A stretch of 23,893 nt of DNA, from assembly GCA_036501535.1 (NCBI GenBank), contig DASYAE010000287.1, positions 1 to 23,893 on the forward strand, written 5' to 3'. Of this stretch, positions 7,738-15,503 are shown in pieces (within the stretch, counting starts at the first letter, position 1; each line of letters begins with the position of its first letter). This DNA is from DASYAE01 sp036501535. Its GTDB lineage: Bacteria; Actinomycetota; Actinomycetes; Streptomycetales; Catenulisporaceae. The notes under the pieces are model-generated. The model was not told the DNA's origin, searched no databases, and saw only the letters and a list, made by a program, of their open reading frames with translations. Both the position numbers and the translations under genes were made by a program.

Positions 7738-8433
7738 CTACGCCGGCTTGGCCGGCGGCTCCTCCCGGCTGCGGGGGTGGACGGCGAAGCCGAGCGCGGT
7801 CAGCGCCGCGCATCCGGCGCCGACCCCGAGCGGCCACGCTATTCCGTCGTGCAGGAGCAGCAGGGCGCCCACATAGGCGCCCAGCAGCATCGTGGTGACC
7901 GACACCACCCGGCGCGTGGTCTGGCTGGTGAACACGCCGCGCGCCATATCGAAGGCGAGGCCGGTGAGCGTCAGCGTCAGCACGGTGGTAGTCATATCGG
8001 GGATGGCGATGCGGCGCACGGTCGCGTTGCGCATCCCCATCGCCAGCGCCAAAAGGATGATCAGCGCGTAGCGCACCCCGGCTCGGCCGGCGCCGCCCGC
8101 AACGGCCGCCACGACGGCTGCCGCGGCCACCATGACCGTCTCGACGGCCAGTGTCGTGAGCAGTTGGGCGCGCCGGCTGCGCAGCTGCGGGCTGAGCCGG
8201 CCTGCGGCGCCCGCGCCGACCAGGAACGCCGCGAGCGACGCGAGGCAGGCCGGCGCGGAGAAGCCCGGCGCCCCCGCCGCCGCGAAGCCGAGCACGACGA
8301 TGTTGCCGGTCATGTTCGCTGTGAAGACGTGCCCGAGCCCTAGGTAGCTCGCCGCGTCCAACAAGCCGCTGAGGATGGTGAGTACCGCGAGCGCGATAGG
8401 TAGTGGATCGACTTTGCGGATCACGCGCGCCAC
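7738..8433 (-). CDS. YoaK/DUF1275 family membrane protein
   Basis: The 231-residue protein is mostly hydrophobic with about six membrane segments and a short polar C-terminus (HPRSREEPPAKPA). The family hallmark is near the N-terminus: SGLLDAASYLGLGHVFTANM followed by TGNIVVLGFA. A second conserved block, MGMRNATVRRIAIPDMTTTV, lies near residue 135. The molecular role of DUF1275/YoaK proteins is not established. It converges on the Rieske gene with 31 bp between stops and diverges from uvrC with 82 bp between starts. Two starts are plausible: the GTG at 8433 with GAGG upstream, or the GTG at 8424 with AAGGTGG upstream. Confidence 0.9.
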   Translation of the reverse strand: MARVIRKVDPLPIALAVLTILSGLLDAASYLGLGHVFTANMTGNIVVLGFAAAGAPGFSAPACLASLAAFLVGAGAAGRLSPQLRSRRAQLLTTLAVETVMVAAAAVVAAVAGGAGRAGVRYALIILLALAMGMRNATVRRIAIPDMTTTVLTLTLTGLAFDMARGVFTSQTTRRVVSVTTMLLGAYVGALLLLHDGIAWPLGVGAGCAALTALGFAVHPRSREEPPAKPA

Positions 8434-8486
8434 CTTAAGGCCTCAGCACCGGATTGATGCCGAGCCGTCGACTGCGAGGGTCTGGG

Positions 8487-8509
8487 ATGTCGCCGGAGAC
8501 CGTTAGCCT
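8487..8509 (+). promoter_or_regulatory. PafBC-like promoter of uvrC, predicted leaderless start
   Basis: ATGTCGCCG at 8487-8495, eight bases, then TAGCCT at 8504-8509 follow the layout of the damage promoter TTGTCRGTG-N8-TANNNT. The upstream half is degenerate (six of nine) but the spacing and -10 are exact. The hexamer ends six bases before the uvrC GTG at 8516, so the transcript should begin at the start codon. The absence of a Shine-Dalgarno sequence in the last 15 bases agrees with this. Confidence 0.55.
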
Positions 8510-8515
8510 TGTGCC

Positions 8516-10612
8516 GTGAGCGACCCGGCCACCTACCGACCGGCCCCCGGCTCGATCCCCACCCAGCCCGGGGTCTACAAGTTCCGCGACCCGCACGGCC
8601 GGGTCGTGTACGTGGGCAAGGCCAAGAACCTGCGGTCCCGGCTGGCCAACTACTTCCAGGACCTCGCCGCGCTGCACCCGCGCACCCAGGCCATGGTGAC
8701 GACCGCCGCCTCGGTCGAGTGGACGGTGGTGAAGACCGAGGTCGAGTCGCTCCAGCTGGAGTACGCCTGGATCAAGGAGTTCGACCCGAAGTTCAACGTG
8801 CGGTACCGGGACGACAAGTCGTACCCGAGCCTCGCGGTCACGGTCTCCGACGAGATCCCCCGGGTCCAGGTGATGCGCGGGCCCAAGCGCAAGGGCGTGC
8901 GCTACTTCGGCCCGTACGCCCACGCCTGGGCCATCCGGGAGACCGTCGACTCGCTGCTGCGCGTCTTCCCGATGCGAAGCTGCTCCAACGGGGTGTACCG
9001 GCGCGCGCAGCTCTCCGGCCGGCCGTGCCTGCTCGGCTACATCGGCAAGTGCTCCGCGCCGTGCGTCGGGCGGATCAGCCCGGAGGAGCACCGGCAGGTC
9101 GTCGACGACTTCTGCGCCTTCCTGGCCGGGCGCACCGCGGCCTACACCAGGCGGCTCGAGGCCGAGATGAAGCAGGCCGCGGCAGACCTCGAATTCGAGC
9201 GCGCGGCGCGGCTGCGGGACGACCTGGCCGCGCTGGAGCGGGTGCTCGAGCGCAACGCGATAGTGCTGGGCGACGGCACCGACGCGGACGTGATCGCGGT
9301 CAGCGAGGACGAGCTCGAGGCCGCGGTGCAGGTCTTCCACGTGCGCGGCGGCCGGGTGCGCGGCCAGCGCGGCTGGGTGGTCGACCGGGTCGAGGAGATC
9401 GACACCGGCGGGCTGGTGGAGCACTTCCTGCAGCAGCTGTACGGCGACCAGTCCGGCGAGGCGGTGCCGCGCGAGATCCTGGTGCCCGCGCTGCCGGAGG
9501 ACTCGGCCGCCGTCTCCGCCTGGCTCGAGACGCTGCGCGCCCGCGCCGGGGCGGCTGGCCGGGTCGAGCTGCACGTCCCGCGCCGCGGTGACAAGCGGGA
9601 GCTGCTGGACACCGTCGAGCGCAACGCCAAGCAGACCCTGGCCCTGCACAAGACCAAGCGCGCCTCCGACCTGACCACGCGCGGACAGGCGCTGCAGGCG
9701 ATCGCGGACGCGCTCGGCATGGACGAGGCGCCGCTGCGCATCGAGTGCTACGACATCTCGCACACGCAGGGCACGAACGTGGTCGCCTCCATGGTCGTGT
9801 TCGAGGACGGGCTGCCGCGCAAGTCCGAGTACCGGCGCTTCGCCATCAAGTCCTTCGAGGGCCAGGACGACGTGCGCTCCATGCACGAGGTGCTGACCCG
9901 GCGGTTCCGGCGCTACCTCGCGGAGAACGCCAAGCGGTCCGGCGCGCCGGACGACGAGGAGGCCGTGCCGGAGGGGCTGGAGGACGAGCTGCCGATGGAG
10001 CGGCTCAGCCGCAGCGTGTACCCGCCGCAGCTGGTCCTGGTCGACGGCGGCCAGCCGCAGGTCGCCGCCGCCGAGCGGGCGCTGGCCGAGCTCGGCGTGG
10101 TCGACGTGTCCGTGGCCGGCCTGGCCAAGCGGATGGAGGAGATCTGGCAGCCCGGCGCCGACGACCCGGTCATCCTGCCGCGCGGAAGCGAGGCGCTGTA
10201 TCTGTTGCAGCGGGTGCGGGACGAGGCGCACCGCTTCGCCATCTCGTTCCACCGGCAGAAGCGGTCGAAGTCGATGACCGAGAGCCTGCTCGACGAGGTG
10301 CCCGGCCTCGGCGAGGTGCGGCGCAAGGCGCTGGTCAAGCACTTCGGCTCGGTCAAGGCGCTGAAGGCGGCCACTCCCGAGCAGCTGGCGCAGGTGCCGG
10401 GCATCGGCAAGATGACCGCCGCGGCCATCGCGGCGGCGCTCGCCACCGCAGCGCAGAAGCGTGTCACCGACGCAGGTGGGCCGAAGTATGCCGTTAACAC
10501 CTCCACCGGTGAGATCATCGAAGAGGACGGGGAGATCCCCGCCGCGGCGTCCGACGGAACGGGGTCCGACGGAACGGGGGCACAGGGAATGGAGGTGACC
10601 ACGCAGCGGTGA
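8516..10612 (+). CDS. uvrC: UvrABC excinuclease subunit C
   Basis: UvrC makes the two incisions flanking the lesion in the UvrB-DNA complex. The 698-residue protein has the N-terminal GIY-YIG nuclease (GVYKF at about 19-23, VYVGKAKNLRSRL from about 32), an UVR UvrB-binding helix pair (about 215-250), the RNase H-like nuclease domain (IECYDISHTQG, LVLVDGGQPQV) and tandem helix-hairpin-helix motifs (VPGLGEVRRKAL and VPGIGKMTAAAI, about 593-642). An acidic insertion (about 475-500) in the nuclease domain occurs in other actinobacteria. The tail ends in AVNTSTGEIIEE, again typical of the lineage, followed by a Gly/Ser/Asp stretch built partly from a 15-bp tandem duplication. The GTG start has no Shine-Dalgarno sequence, consistent with leaderless translation. 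Its stop overlaps the start of rapZ. Confidence 0.98.
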   Translation: MSDPATYRPAPGSIPTQPGVYKFRDPHGRVVYVGKAKNLRSRLANYFQDLAALHPRTQAMVTTAASVEWTVVKTEVESLQLEYAWIKEFDPKFNVRYRDDKSYPSLAVTVSDEIPRVQVMRGPKRKGVRYFGPYAHAWAIRETVDSLLRVFPMRSCSNGVYRRAQLSGRPCLLGYIGKCSAPCVGRISPEEHRQVVDDFCAFLAGRTAAYTRRLEAEMKQAAADLEFERAARLRDDLAALERVLERNAIVLGDGTDADVIAVSEDELEAAVQVFHVRGGRVRGQRGWVVDRVEEIDTGGLVEHFLQQLYGDQSGEAVPREILVPALPEDSAAVSAWLETLRARAGAAGRVELHVPRRGDKRELLDTVERNAKQTLALHKTKRASDLTTRGQALQAIADALGMDEAPLRIECYDISHTQGTNVVASMVVFEDGLPRKSEYRRFAIKSFEGQDDVRSMHEVLTRRFRRYLAENAKRSGAPDDEEAVPEGLEDELPMERLSRSVYPPQLVLVDGGQPQVAAAERALAELGVVDVSVAGLAKRMEEIWQPGADDPVILPRGSEALYLLQRVRDEAHRFAISFHRQKRSKSMTESLLDEVPGLGEVRRKALVKHFGSVKALKAATPEQLAQVPGIGKMTAAAIAAALATAAQKRVTDAGGPKYAVNTSTGEIIEEDGEIPAAASDGTGSDGTGAQGMEVTTQR
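10550..10579 (+). repeat. Perfect 15-bp tandem duplication in the uvrC 3' end
   Basis: TCCGACGGAACGGGG occurs at 10550-10564 and again at 10565-10579 without mismatch. It adds the repeat SDGTGSDGTG near the UvrC C-terminus. Being a multiple of three, it keeps the frame; it looks like a recent slippage product in a tolerant tail. Confidence 0.9.
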
Positions 10613-11601
10613 TGAGCGACGACGAACCGATGGGACCCGGGCCGGCGGCCGGAGCGGGCGGCCGGGGCGACGACGGCCGCAGCGGGCCGGCCCGAGACGG
10701 CGCCGGCGCCGGGGCCGAGCCGGGGGCCGAGCCCGCGGGCGAGGCACCAGAGCTGGTCGTGATCTCCGGTATGTCCGGCGCCGGGCGGTCCACCGCGGCC
10801 AAGGTCCTGGAGGACCTCGGCTGGTTCGTGGTGGACAACCTGCCGCCCAGCCTGATCCCGACCATGGTCGACCTGGCCGCCCGCACCCAGGGCTCGGTCC
10901 CGCGCATCGCGGTGGTCGTGGACGTGCGCGGCCGGTCCTTCTTCGAGCATTTGCACGAGGCGCTGGGGCACATAGAGTCCGGCGGCCTCAACCACCGCAT
11001 CCTGTTCCTCGAGTCCGCCGACGACGTGCTGGTGCGCCGGTTCGAGAACGTGCGCCGGCCGCACCCGCTGCAGGGCGAGGGGCGGATCACCGACGGCATC
11101 GCCCGCGAGCGCGAGCTGCTGCGGGAGCTGCGCGGCGAGGCCGACGTGGTGCTGGACACCTCCAGCCGCAACGTGCACGAGCTGCGCGCGGCCCTCGAGC
11201 GGGTCTTCTCAGGGGGCGCACAAGCCCGGCTGCGCGCCACCGTGATGTCCTTCGGCTTCAAGTACGGGCTGCCGGTCGACGCCGACCTCGTGGTGGACTG
11301 CCGGTTCCTGCCGAACCCGCACTGGATCCCCGAGCTGCGGCCGCGCACCGGGCTGGATCCCGAGGTCAGCGCCTATGTGATGGCCCAGCCCGGAGCCAAG
11401 GAGCTGCTCGAGAGCTACGGCGAGGTGCTGCACATCATCGCGGAGGGATACCGGCGCGAGGGCAAGCGTTACATGACCCTGGCGGTAGGGTGCACGGGCG
11501 GGAAACACCGCAGCGTCGCGATGGCCGAACAGCTCGCGGCGCGCCTGAACGGCGACGGCCTGGACACCACGGTCGTCCACCGGGACATGGGACGCGATTG
11601 A
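10609..11601 (+). CDS. rapZ: RapZ family nucleotide-binding protein (YvcJ)
   Basis: RapZ is a P-loop protein; in E. coli it is the adaptor that directs RNase E to the sRNA GlmZ, and in Bacillus (YvcJ) it hydrolyses nucleotides. The Walker A GMSGAGRST is at 54-62, followed by the conserved GWFVVDNLPPSLIP. The C-terminal domain contains FGFKYGLP, ADLVVDCRFLPNPHW and GCTGGKHRSV. The first 45 or so residues are a Gly/Ala/Pro-rich extension absent from most bacterial homologues. The GTG at 10609 overlaps the uvrC stop as GTGA and sits 10 bases after GGAGGTGA; the adjacent ATG at 10612 is equally possible. The actinobacterial role is not known from sequence, since GlmZ is not expected here. Confidence 0.96.
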   Translation: MMSDDEPMGPGPAAGAGGRGDDGRSGPARDGAGAGAEPGAEPAGEAPELVVISGMSGAGRSTAAKVLEDLGWFVVDNLPPSLIPTMVDLAARTQGSVPRIAVVVDVRGRSFFEHLHEALGHIESGGLNHRILFLESADDVLVRRFENVRRPHPLQGEGRITDGIARERELLRELRGEADVVLDTSSRNVHELRAALERVFSGGAQARLRATVMSFGFKYGLPVDADLVVDCRFLPNPHWIPELRPRTGLDPEVSAYVMAQPGAKELLESYGEVLHIIAEGYRREGKRYMTLAVGCTGGKHRSVAMAEQLAARLNGDGLDTTVVHRDMGRD

Positions 11602-12746
11602 TCGACGAGGACGACGGCCGGCCCGGGCCGACGACGCAGGACGGGCCGGCGGCGGGCCGACCCGGGACGGGCCGGCCCGGATGGGAGCACGCCGGGAGCC
11701 GGGCGGACCGCGTGGTGCCCGGACCGGCGGAGCAGCAGCAGGCGCCCGGCGCCAGCATGGCGGACGACTCTGCCCGCCTACGCGGCGGCGGCCCGGCGGT
11801 GGTGGCCTTCGGCGGCGGCCACGGCCTGTATGCGGGTCTATCGGCGCTGCGCCGGGTCACCGGGCGGCTGACCGCGGTGGTGACCGTCGCGGACGACGGC
11901 GGGTCGAGCGGCCGGATCCGGCAGGAACTCGCCGTGCTGCCGCCCGGCGACCTGCGGATGGCGCTGGCCGCCCTGTGCGGCGACGACGAGTGGGGCCGCA
12001 CCTGGGCGCGCGCCATGCAGCACCGGTTCTCCGGCACCGGCGAGCTGGCCGGGCACGCGCTCGGCAACCTGCTGATCGTGGCCCTCTGGGAGCAGCTCGG
12101 CGACCCGGTCGGGGCGCTGGACTGGGTCGGCCGGCTGCTCGGCGCGCAGGGCAGAGTGCTGCCGATGTCCGCGGTGCCGCTGGAGATCGAGGCCTGCGTG
12201 CGCGGCGGCGATCCGGACCGGCCGGACGCCGAGGTGATCGTGCGCGGGCAGCACGCGCTGGCCACGGCGCCCGGCGAGGTGATGTCCGTGCGGCTGCTGC
12301 CGGAGAACCCGCCCGCGGTGCCCGAAGCGGTGGCCGCCATCGAGGAGGCCGACTGGGTGGTGTTCGGCCCCGGGTCCTGGTTCACCAGCGTGCTGCCGCA
12401 CCTGATGGTCCCTCAGTTGGCGGACGCGCTGAACGCGACGCGCGCGCGCCGGCTGCTGGTGCTGAACCTGGTGCCGCAGGCCGGCGAGACCGACGGCTAC
12501 ACCCCGGCGGACCACGTCGAGGTATTCGCCGCGCACGCGCCGAAGCTACGGCTCGACGGCATCCTGGTCGACCCGCGCTCGCTGCGCGGGCCGCGGGAGG
12601 AGGAGCAGCTGGCCGCGGCGGCCGCGTCGCTCGGCGCGCGGGTCCACGCCGCCGAGGTGGCCGCGGACGGCGCGCTGCCCCGGCACGATCCGGCCCGGCT
12701 GGCCGAAGCGTTCCGCGCGGTTTTCGGCCGCCGCCCCCCGCACTGA
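11598..12746 (+). CDS. yvcK: YvcK/CofD-like gluconeogenesis factor
   Basis: YvcK proteins bind UDP-sugars and are needed for normal growth and envelope shape on gluconeogenic carbon sources. The core begins at VVAFGGGHGLYAGLSALRR and includes VTVADDGGSSGRIR, LPPGDLRMALAALCG, GHALGNLLI, the LPMSAVPLEIEA block and FGPGSWFTSVLPHL, all family hallmarks. I placed the start at the TTG at 11598, which overlaps the rapZ stop as TTGA and allows translational coupling (382 residues). This adds a Gly/Pro/Arg-rich head of about 55 residues before MADDSARLRGGGPAV. The GTG at 11712 or the ATG at 11757 (329 residues) are alternatives; none has a strong ribosome-binding site. The gene is part of the uvrC-rapZ-yvcK unit. 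Confidence 0.93.
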   Translation: MIDEDDGRPGPTTQDGPAAGRPGTGRPGWEHAGSRADRVVPGPAEQQQAPGASMADDSARLRGGGPAVVAFGGGHGLYAGLSALRRVTGRLTAVVTVADDGGSSGRIRQELAVLPPGDLRMALAALCGDDEWGRTWARAMQHRFSGTGELAGHALGNLLIVALWEQLGDPVGALDWVGRLLGAQGRVLPMSAVPLEIEACVRGGDPDRPDAEVIVRGQHALATAPGEVMSVRLLPENPPAVPEAVAAIEEADWVVFGPGSWFTSVLPHLMVPQLADALNATRARRLLVLNLVPQAGETDGYTPADHVEVFAAHAPKLRLDGILVDPRSLRGPREEEQLAAAAASLGARVHAAEVAADGALPRHDPARLAEAFRAVFGRRPPH

Positions 12747-13008
12747 CTCCTGTACTGACTCTCACACTGTGGGCCGAACCGCCCCCGTTGATCCGTACGA
12801 GTGTCATCCTGATCGGTGACGTCGCTCCGCGAACGGGAAGTTTGGGGGTGGCGTGGCCGTTAGGCTACCTGCGGTGGGTCGCGTGGTGGCTTTTGCAGTC
12901 TGCCCGCTCGTCGACTCGTCGGCGCGGGGTGGCGCCGGGGGCGGCCGATCGAACGGCGTTGGGGGACGGCGGACCTGTGGACGAGTGCGAGCTAAGGAGG
13001 CCGCGAGC

Positions 13009-14007
13009 GTGGCGATGACCGCGGCGGTCAAGGACGAACTGAGCCGGCTCACGGTGGTGAAGCCGTGCTGCCGGAAGGCGGAGACCACGGCGCTGCTGCG
13101 GTTCGCCGGGTCGATCCACCTGGTGCAGGGCCGGATCGTGTTGGAGGCCGAGCTCGACACCGCCGCCGCGGCCCGACGGCTGCGCAAGGACATTGTCGAG
13201 GTGTACGGGCACACCTCCGAGCTGACTGTGATGGCGCCCGGCGGCCTGCGCCGCGGCAGCCGGTACATCGTGCGGGTGGTCCGGGACGGCGAGGCGCTGG
13301 CCCGCCAGACCGGCCTGGTCGACGGCTGGGGCCGGCCGATCCGCGGCCTGCCGCCGCAGGTGGTCTCCGGTGGGATGTGCGACGCCGAGTCGGCCTGGCG
13401 CGGCGCGTTCCTGGCGCACGGCTCGCTGACCGAGCCGGGCCGCTCCTCGGCGCTGGAGGTCACCTGCCCCGGGCAGGAGGCGGCGCTGGCCCTGGTCGGC
13501 GCGGCCCGCCGGCTGGGCGTGCCGGCCAAGAACCGGGAGGTGCGCGGGGTCGACCGGGTGGTGGTCCGGGACGGCGACGCGATCGGCGCCCTGCTCACCC
13601 GGCTCGGCGCGCACGAGTCGGTGCTGGCCTGGGAGGAGCGTCGGATGCGCCGCGAGGTGCGGGCCACCGCGAACCGGCTGGCCAACTTCGACGACGCGAA
13701 CCTGCGCCGCTCGGCCCGCGCCGCGGTGGCCGCGGGCGCCCGGGTCGGCCGGGCGCTGGAGATCCTCGGCGGCGAGGCCCCGGAGCACCTGGCGATGGCC
13801 GGGCGGCTGCGGCTCGAGCACGGGCAGGCCTCGCTGGAGGAGCTCGGCGCGCTGGCCGAGCCGCCGCTGACCAAGGACGCGGTGGCCGGCCGGATCCGCC
13901 GGCTGCTCGCGCTGGCCGACCGGCGGGCGGCGGAGCTCGGCCTGCCGGGGACCGAGGCGAGCCTGACGCCGGAGCTGTTCGCCGACGCGGGCATGGGCGT
14001 CGAGTAG
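13009..14007 (+). CDS. whiA: Sporulation regulator WhiA
   Basis: WhiA combines a LAGLIDADG homing-endonuclease-like N-terminal fold with a C-terminal helix-turn-helix; in Streptomyces it acts with WhiB to start sporulation septation and binds GACAC-containing sites. The 332-residue product has the N-terminus VAMTAAVKDELSRL, the LDTAAAARRLRKDI and GGLRRGSRYIVRVV blocks, the near-invariant WRGAFLAHGSLTEPGRSS, and the C-terminal ANRLANFDDANLRRSARAA and SLEELGALAEPPLTKDAVAG. The GTG start at 13009 follows AAGGAGG at an 8-base spacing; the open frame continues upstream without support. A 262-bp gap separates it from yvcK. The complement of GACAC (GTGTC) occurs in that gap, but five bases are too few to claim a site. 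Confidence 0.97.
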   Translation: MAMTAAVKDELSRLTVVKPCCRKAETTALLRFAGSIHLVQGRIVLEAELDTAAAARRLRKDIVEVYGHTSELTVMAPGGLRRGSRYIVRVVRDGEALARQTGLVDGWGRPIRGLPPQVVSGGMCDAESAWRGAFLAHGSLTEPGRSSALEVTCPGQEAALALVGAARRLGVPAKNREVRGVDRVVVRDGDAIGALLTRLGAHESVLAWEERRMRREVRATANRLANFDDANLRRSARAAVAAGARVGRALEILGGEAPEHLAMAGRLRLEHGQASLEELGALAEPPLTKDAVAGRIRRLLALADRRAAELGLPGTEASLTPELFADAGMGVE

Positions 14008-14055
14008 TCGCGCCCCGGGGGAGCGGGCACGGCGACAGGCACGGGCCCGCGCGGA

Positions 14056-14072
14056 GCTGACGCGCAGTCAGC
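14056..14072 (+). terminator. Stem-loop downstream of whiA
   Basis: GCTGAC at 14056-14061 and GTCAGC at 14067-14072 form a perfect 6-bp stem with a five-base loop, about 50 bases after the whiA stop. There is no T tract. It is the best-formed hairpin in this part of the whiA-gap intergenic region. Confidence 0.35.
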
Positions 14073-14216
14073 GACGTCGGCAGGGCGGGCGATTCCTCGC
14101 GTTCCGGTGGAGCCGGCCGCGCCCTCGTCCCCTACGCCGGGGGCCGGCGACCCTTGAACCCGGCTTGATAAAGGCCCTGATTTCTGGTCTGCGGGCGCGA
14201 AGCCGCTGGTCGCGCA

Positions 14217-14250
14217 GTCACCCGCCGGAGTGACGGTTACCACCCGGTAA
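14217..14250. promoter_or_regulatory. Two inverted repeats upstream of the gap promoter
   Basis: GTCAC-N8-GTGAC spans 14217-14234 and TTACC-N4-GGTAA spans 14237-14250. They lie just upstream of the likely -35 of gap. Their position suits operators for a carbon-status regulator, but neither matches a consensus I can name; the Rex consensus TTGTGA-N6-TCACAA is not present. Confidence 0.35.
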
Positions 14251-14268
14251 TTCCAGTATCCGGGCCGG

Positions 14269-14299
14269 TTGGCTCTGCCGAGAGCCCCCACGGTAGGTT
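14269..14299 (+). promoter_or_regulatory. Candidate housekeeping promoter of gap
   Basis: TTGGCT at 14269-14274 and TAGGTT at 14294-14299 are separated by 19 bases, at the long end for a principal-sigma promoter. Transcription would start around 14306, leaving a leader of about 80 bases. Confidence 0.35.
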
Positions 14300-14388
14300 G
14301 AACTTGAATACGAGAAGAATGTCCTTCGCGCCCGGGAGCCGCCCCGACCAGTGGCCGGCCGGGGCGCCACGAGCGAGGAGATCGGTAC

Positions 14389-15414
14389 GTGACGATCCGC
14401 GTTGGCATCAACGGCTTCGGCCGCATCGGCCGCAACTTCTTCCGGGCCGCCCTGGCCTCCGGCGCCGACCTCGAGTTCGTCGGCATCAACGACATCACCA
14501 AGCCGGAGATCCTGGCCCACTTCCTGAAGTACGACACGATCCTGCGCCGCTTCCCGGGCACCGTCGAGGCGACCGACGACGCGCTGATCGTGAACGGCAA
14601 GGAGATCAAGGTCAGCTCCGAGCGCGACCCGGCGGCGCTGCCGTGGAAGGCGCTCGACGCGCAGATCGTGGTGGAGTCCACCGGCCTGTTCACCAAGGCC
14701 GACGACGCGCGCAAGCACCTCGAGGCGGGCGCCCAGAAGGTGATCATCTCGGCCCCGGCCACGGCCGAGGACAAGACGATCGTCATGGGCATCAACGACC
14801 ACGAGTACGACGCGGCGAAGCACCACGTCATCTCGAACGCCTCGTGCACCACCAACTGCCTCGCCCCGCTGGTCAAGGTTCTGCTCGACGGCTTCGGCAT
14901 CGAGAAGGGCCTGATGACGACGATCCACGCGTACACCACCGAGCAGCAGCTGCTCGACCAGATCGCGCTGACCCGCAAGGGCACCATCGACCTGCGCCGG
15001 GCCCGCTCGGCCCCGGCGTCGACCATCCCCACCTCCACCGGTGCCGCCCGGGCGATCTCGCTGGTCATCCCCGAGGTCAAGGGCAAGCTCGACGGCTTCG
15101 CGTTCCGGGTGCCGGTGCCGGTCGGCTCGGTCACCGACCTGACCGTGGACCTGTCCCGCGAGACCACCAAGGACGAGGTCAACGCGGCGTTCAAGAAGGC
15201 CGCGTCCGAGGGCCCGCTCAAGGGCTACCTGACCTACACCGAGGACGAGATCGTCTCCGCGGACATCGTGACCGACCCCTCCTCCTGCATCTTCGACTCG
15301 AAGCTGACGATCACGCAGGGCAACCAGGTCAAGGTGGTCGGCTGGTACGACAACGAGTGGGGCTACTCGAACCGGCTGATCGACCTGATCAAGCTCGTCG
15401 GCGCCTCGCTCTGA
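14389..15414 (+). CDS. gap: Glyceraldehyde-3-phosphate dehydrogenase
   Basis: This enzyme oxidises glyceraldehyde 3-phosphate to 1,3-bisphosphoglycerate with NAD+ in the cytoplasm. The 341-residue protein has the N-terminal Rossmann motif INGFGRIGRN, the catalytic C153 in SNASCTTNC, H180 in TTIHAYT, and the C-terminal WYDNEWGYSNRL. The GTG start follows GAGGAG. The S-loop after HAYT is unusual: about 17 residues separate HAYT from DLRRAR, compared with about 11 in the main Streptomyces enzyme as I recall it, and the usual NDQ is TEQ. The S-loop contacts the cofactor and the neighbouring subunit, so cofactor use or tetramer packing may differ. The reading frame is uninterrupted there. pgk follows after 89 bp, with a strong hairpin between. 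Confidence 0.97.
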   Translation: MTIRVGINGFGRIGRNFFRAALASGADLEFVGINDITKPEILAHFLKYDTILRRFPGTVEATDDALIVNGKEIKVSSERDPAALPWKALDAQIVVESTGLFTKADDARKHLEAGAQKVIISAPATAEDKTIVMGINDHEYDAAKHHVISNASCTTNCLAPLVKVLLDGFGIEKGLMTTIHAYTTEQQLLDQIALTRKGTIDLRRARSAPASTIPTSTGAARAISLVIPEVKGKLDGFAFRVPVPVGSVTDLTVDLSRETTKDEVNAAFKKAASEGPLKGYLTYTEDEIVSADIVTDPSSCIFDSKLTITQGNQVKVVGWYDNEWGYSNRLIDLIKLVGASL

Positions 15415-15439
15415 CGCCCGTTGGGCGCTACAAACTCCC

Positions 15440-15473
15440 GAGGCCCGCGCGACGCGTCTGTCGTGCGGGCCTC
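15440..15473 (+). terminator. Strong hairpin between gap and pgk
   Basis: GAGGCCCGC (15440-15448) pairs perfectly with GCGGGCCTC (15465-15473), and GCGAC pairs with GTCGT inside it through one G-T wobble, giving a 14-bp stem with a six-base loop. It begins 25 bases after the gap stop and ends 30 bases before the pgk ATG. It could terminate part of the transcription so that gap is expressed above pgk-tpiA, or be a processing or stability element. Confidence 0.65.
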
Positions 15474-15503
15474 TCGTCTGACGAAAAGGCGATTCGAAGA
15501 CCG

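Larger units (their letters stand above)
14008..14388 (+). other. whiA-gap intergenic region (381 bp)
   Basis: No gene was found here. The region contains the stem-loop after whiA, a comparatively AT-rich patch near 14160-14185 (TTGATAAAGG), two back-to-back inverted repeats at 14217-14250, and a promoter-like stretch at 14269-14299 leading into gap. The bases from 14300 to 14388 are the probable gap leader and end in a GAGGAG ribosome-binding site. Confidence 0.6.

Noticed and set aside
12747..13008. N-terminal extension of WhiA, or a separate small gene in the yvcK-whiA gap
   Set aside because: The frame is open upstream of 13009, but the AAGGAGG site and the family N-terminus fix the start at 13009, and the upstream translation has no homology I recognise.
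12804..15221. Long minus-strand open frame covering whiA and part of gap
   Set aside because: It spans two well-supported genes and an intergenic region and encodes Ser/Arg/Pro-rich low-complexity sequence; shadow of the coding bias.
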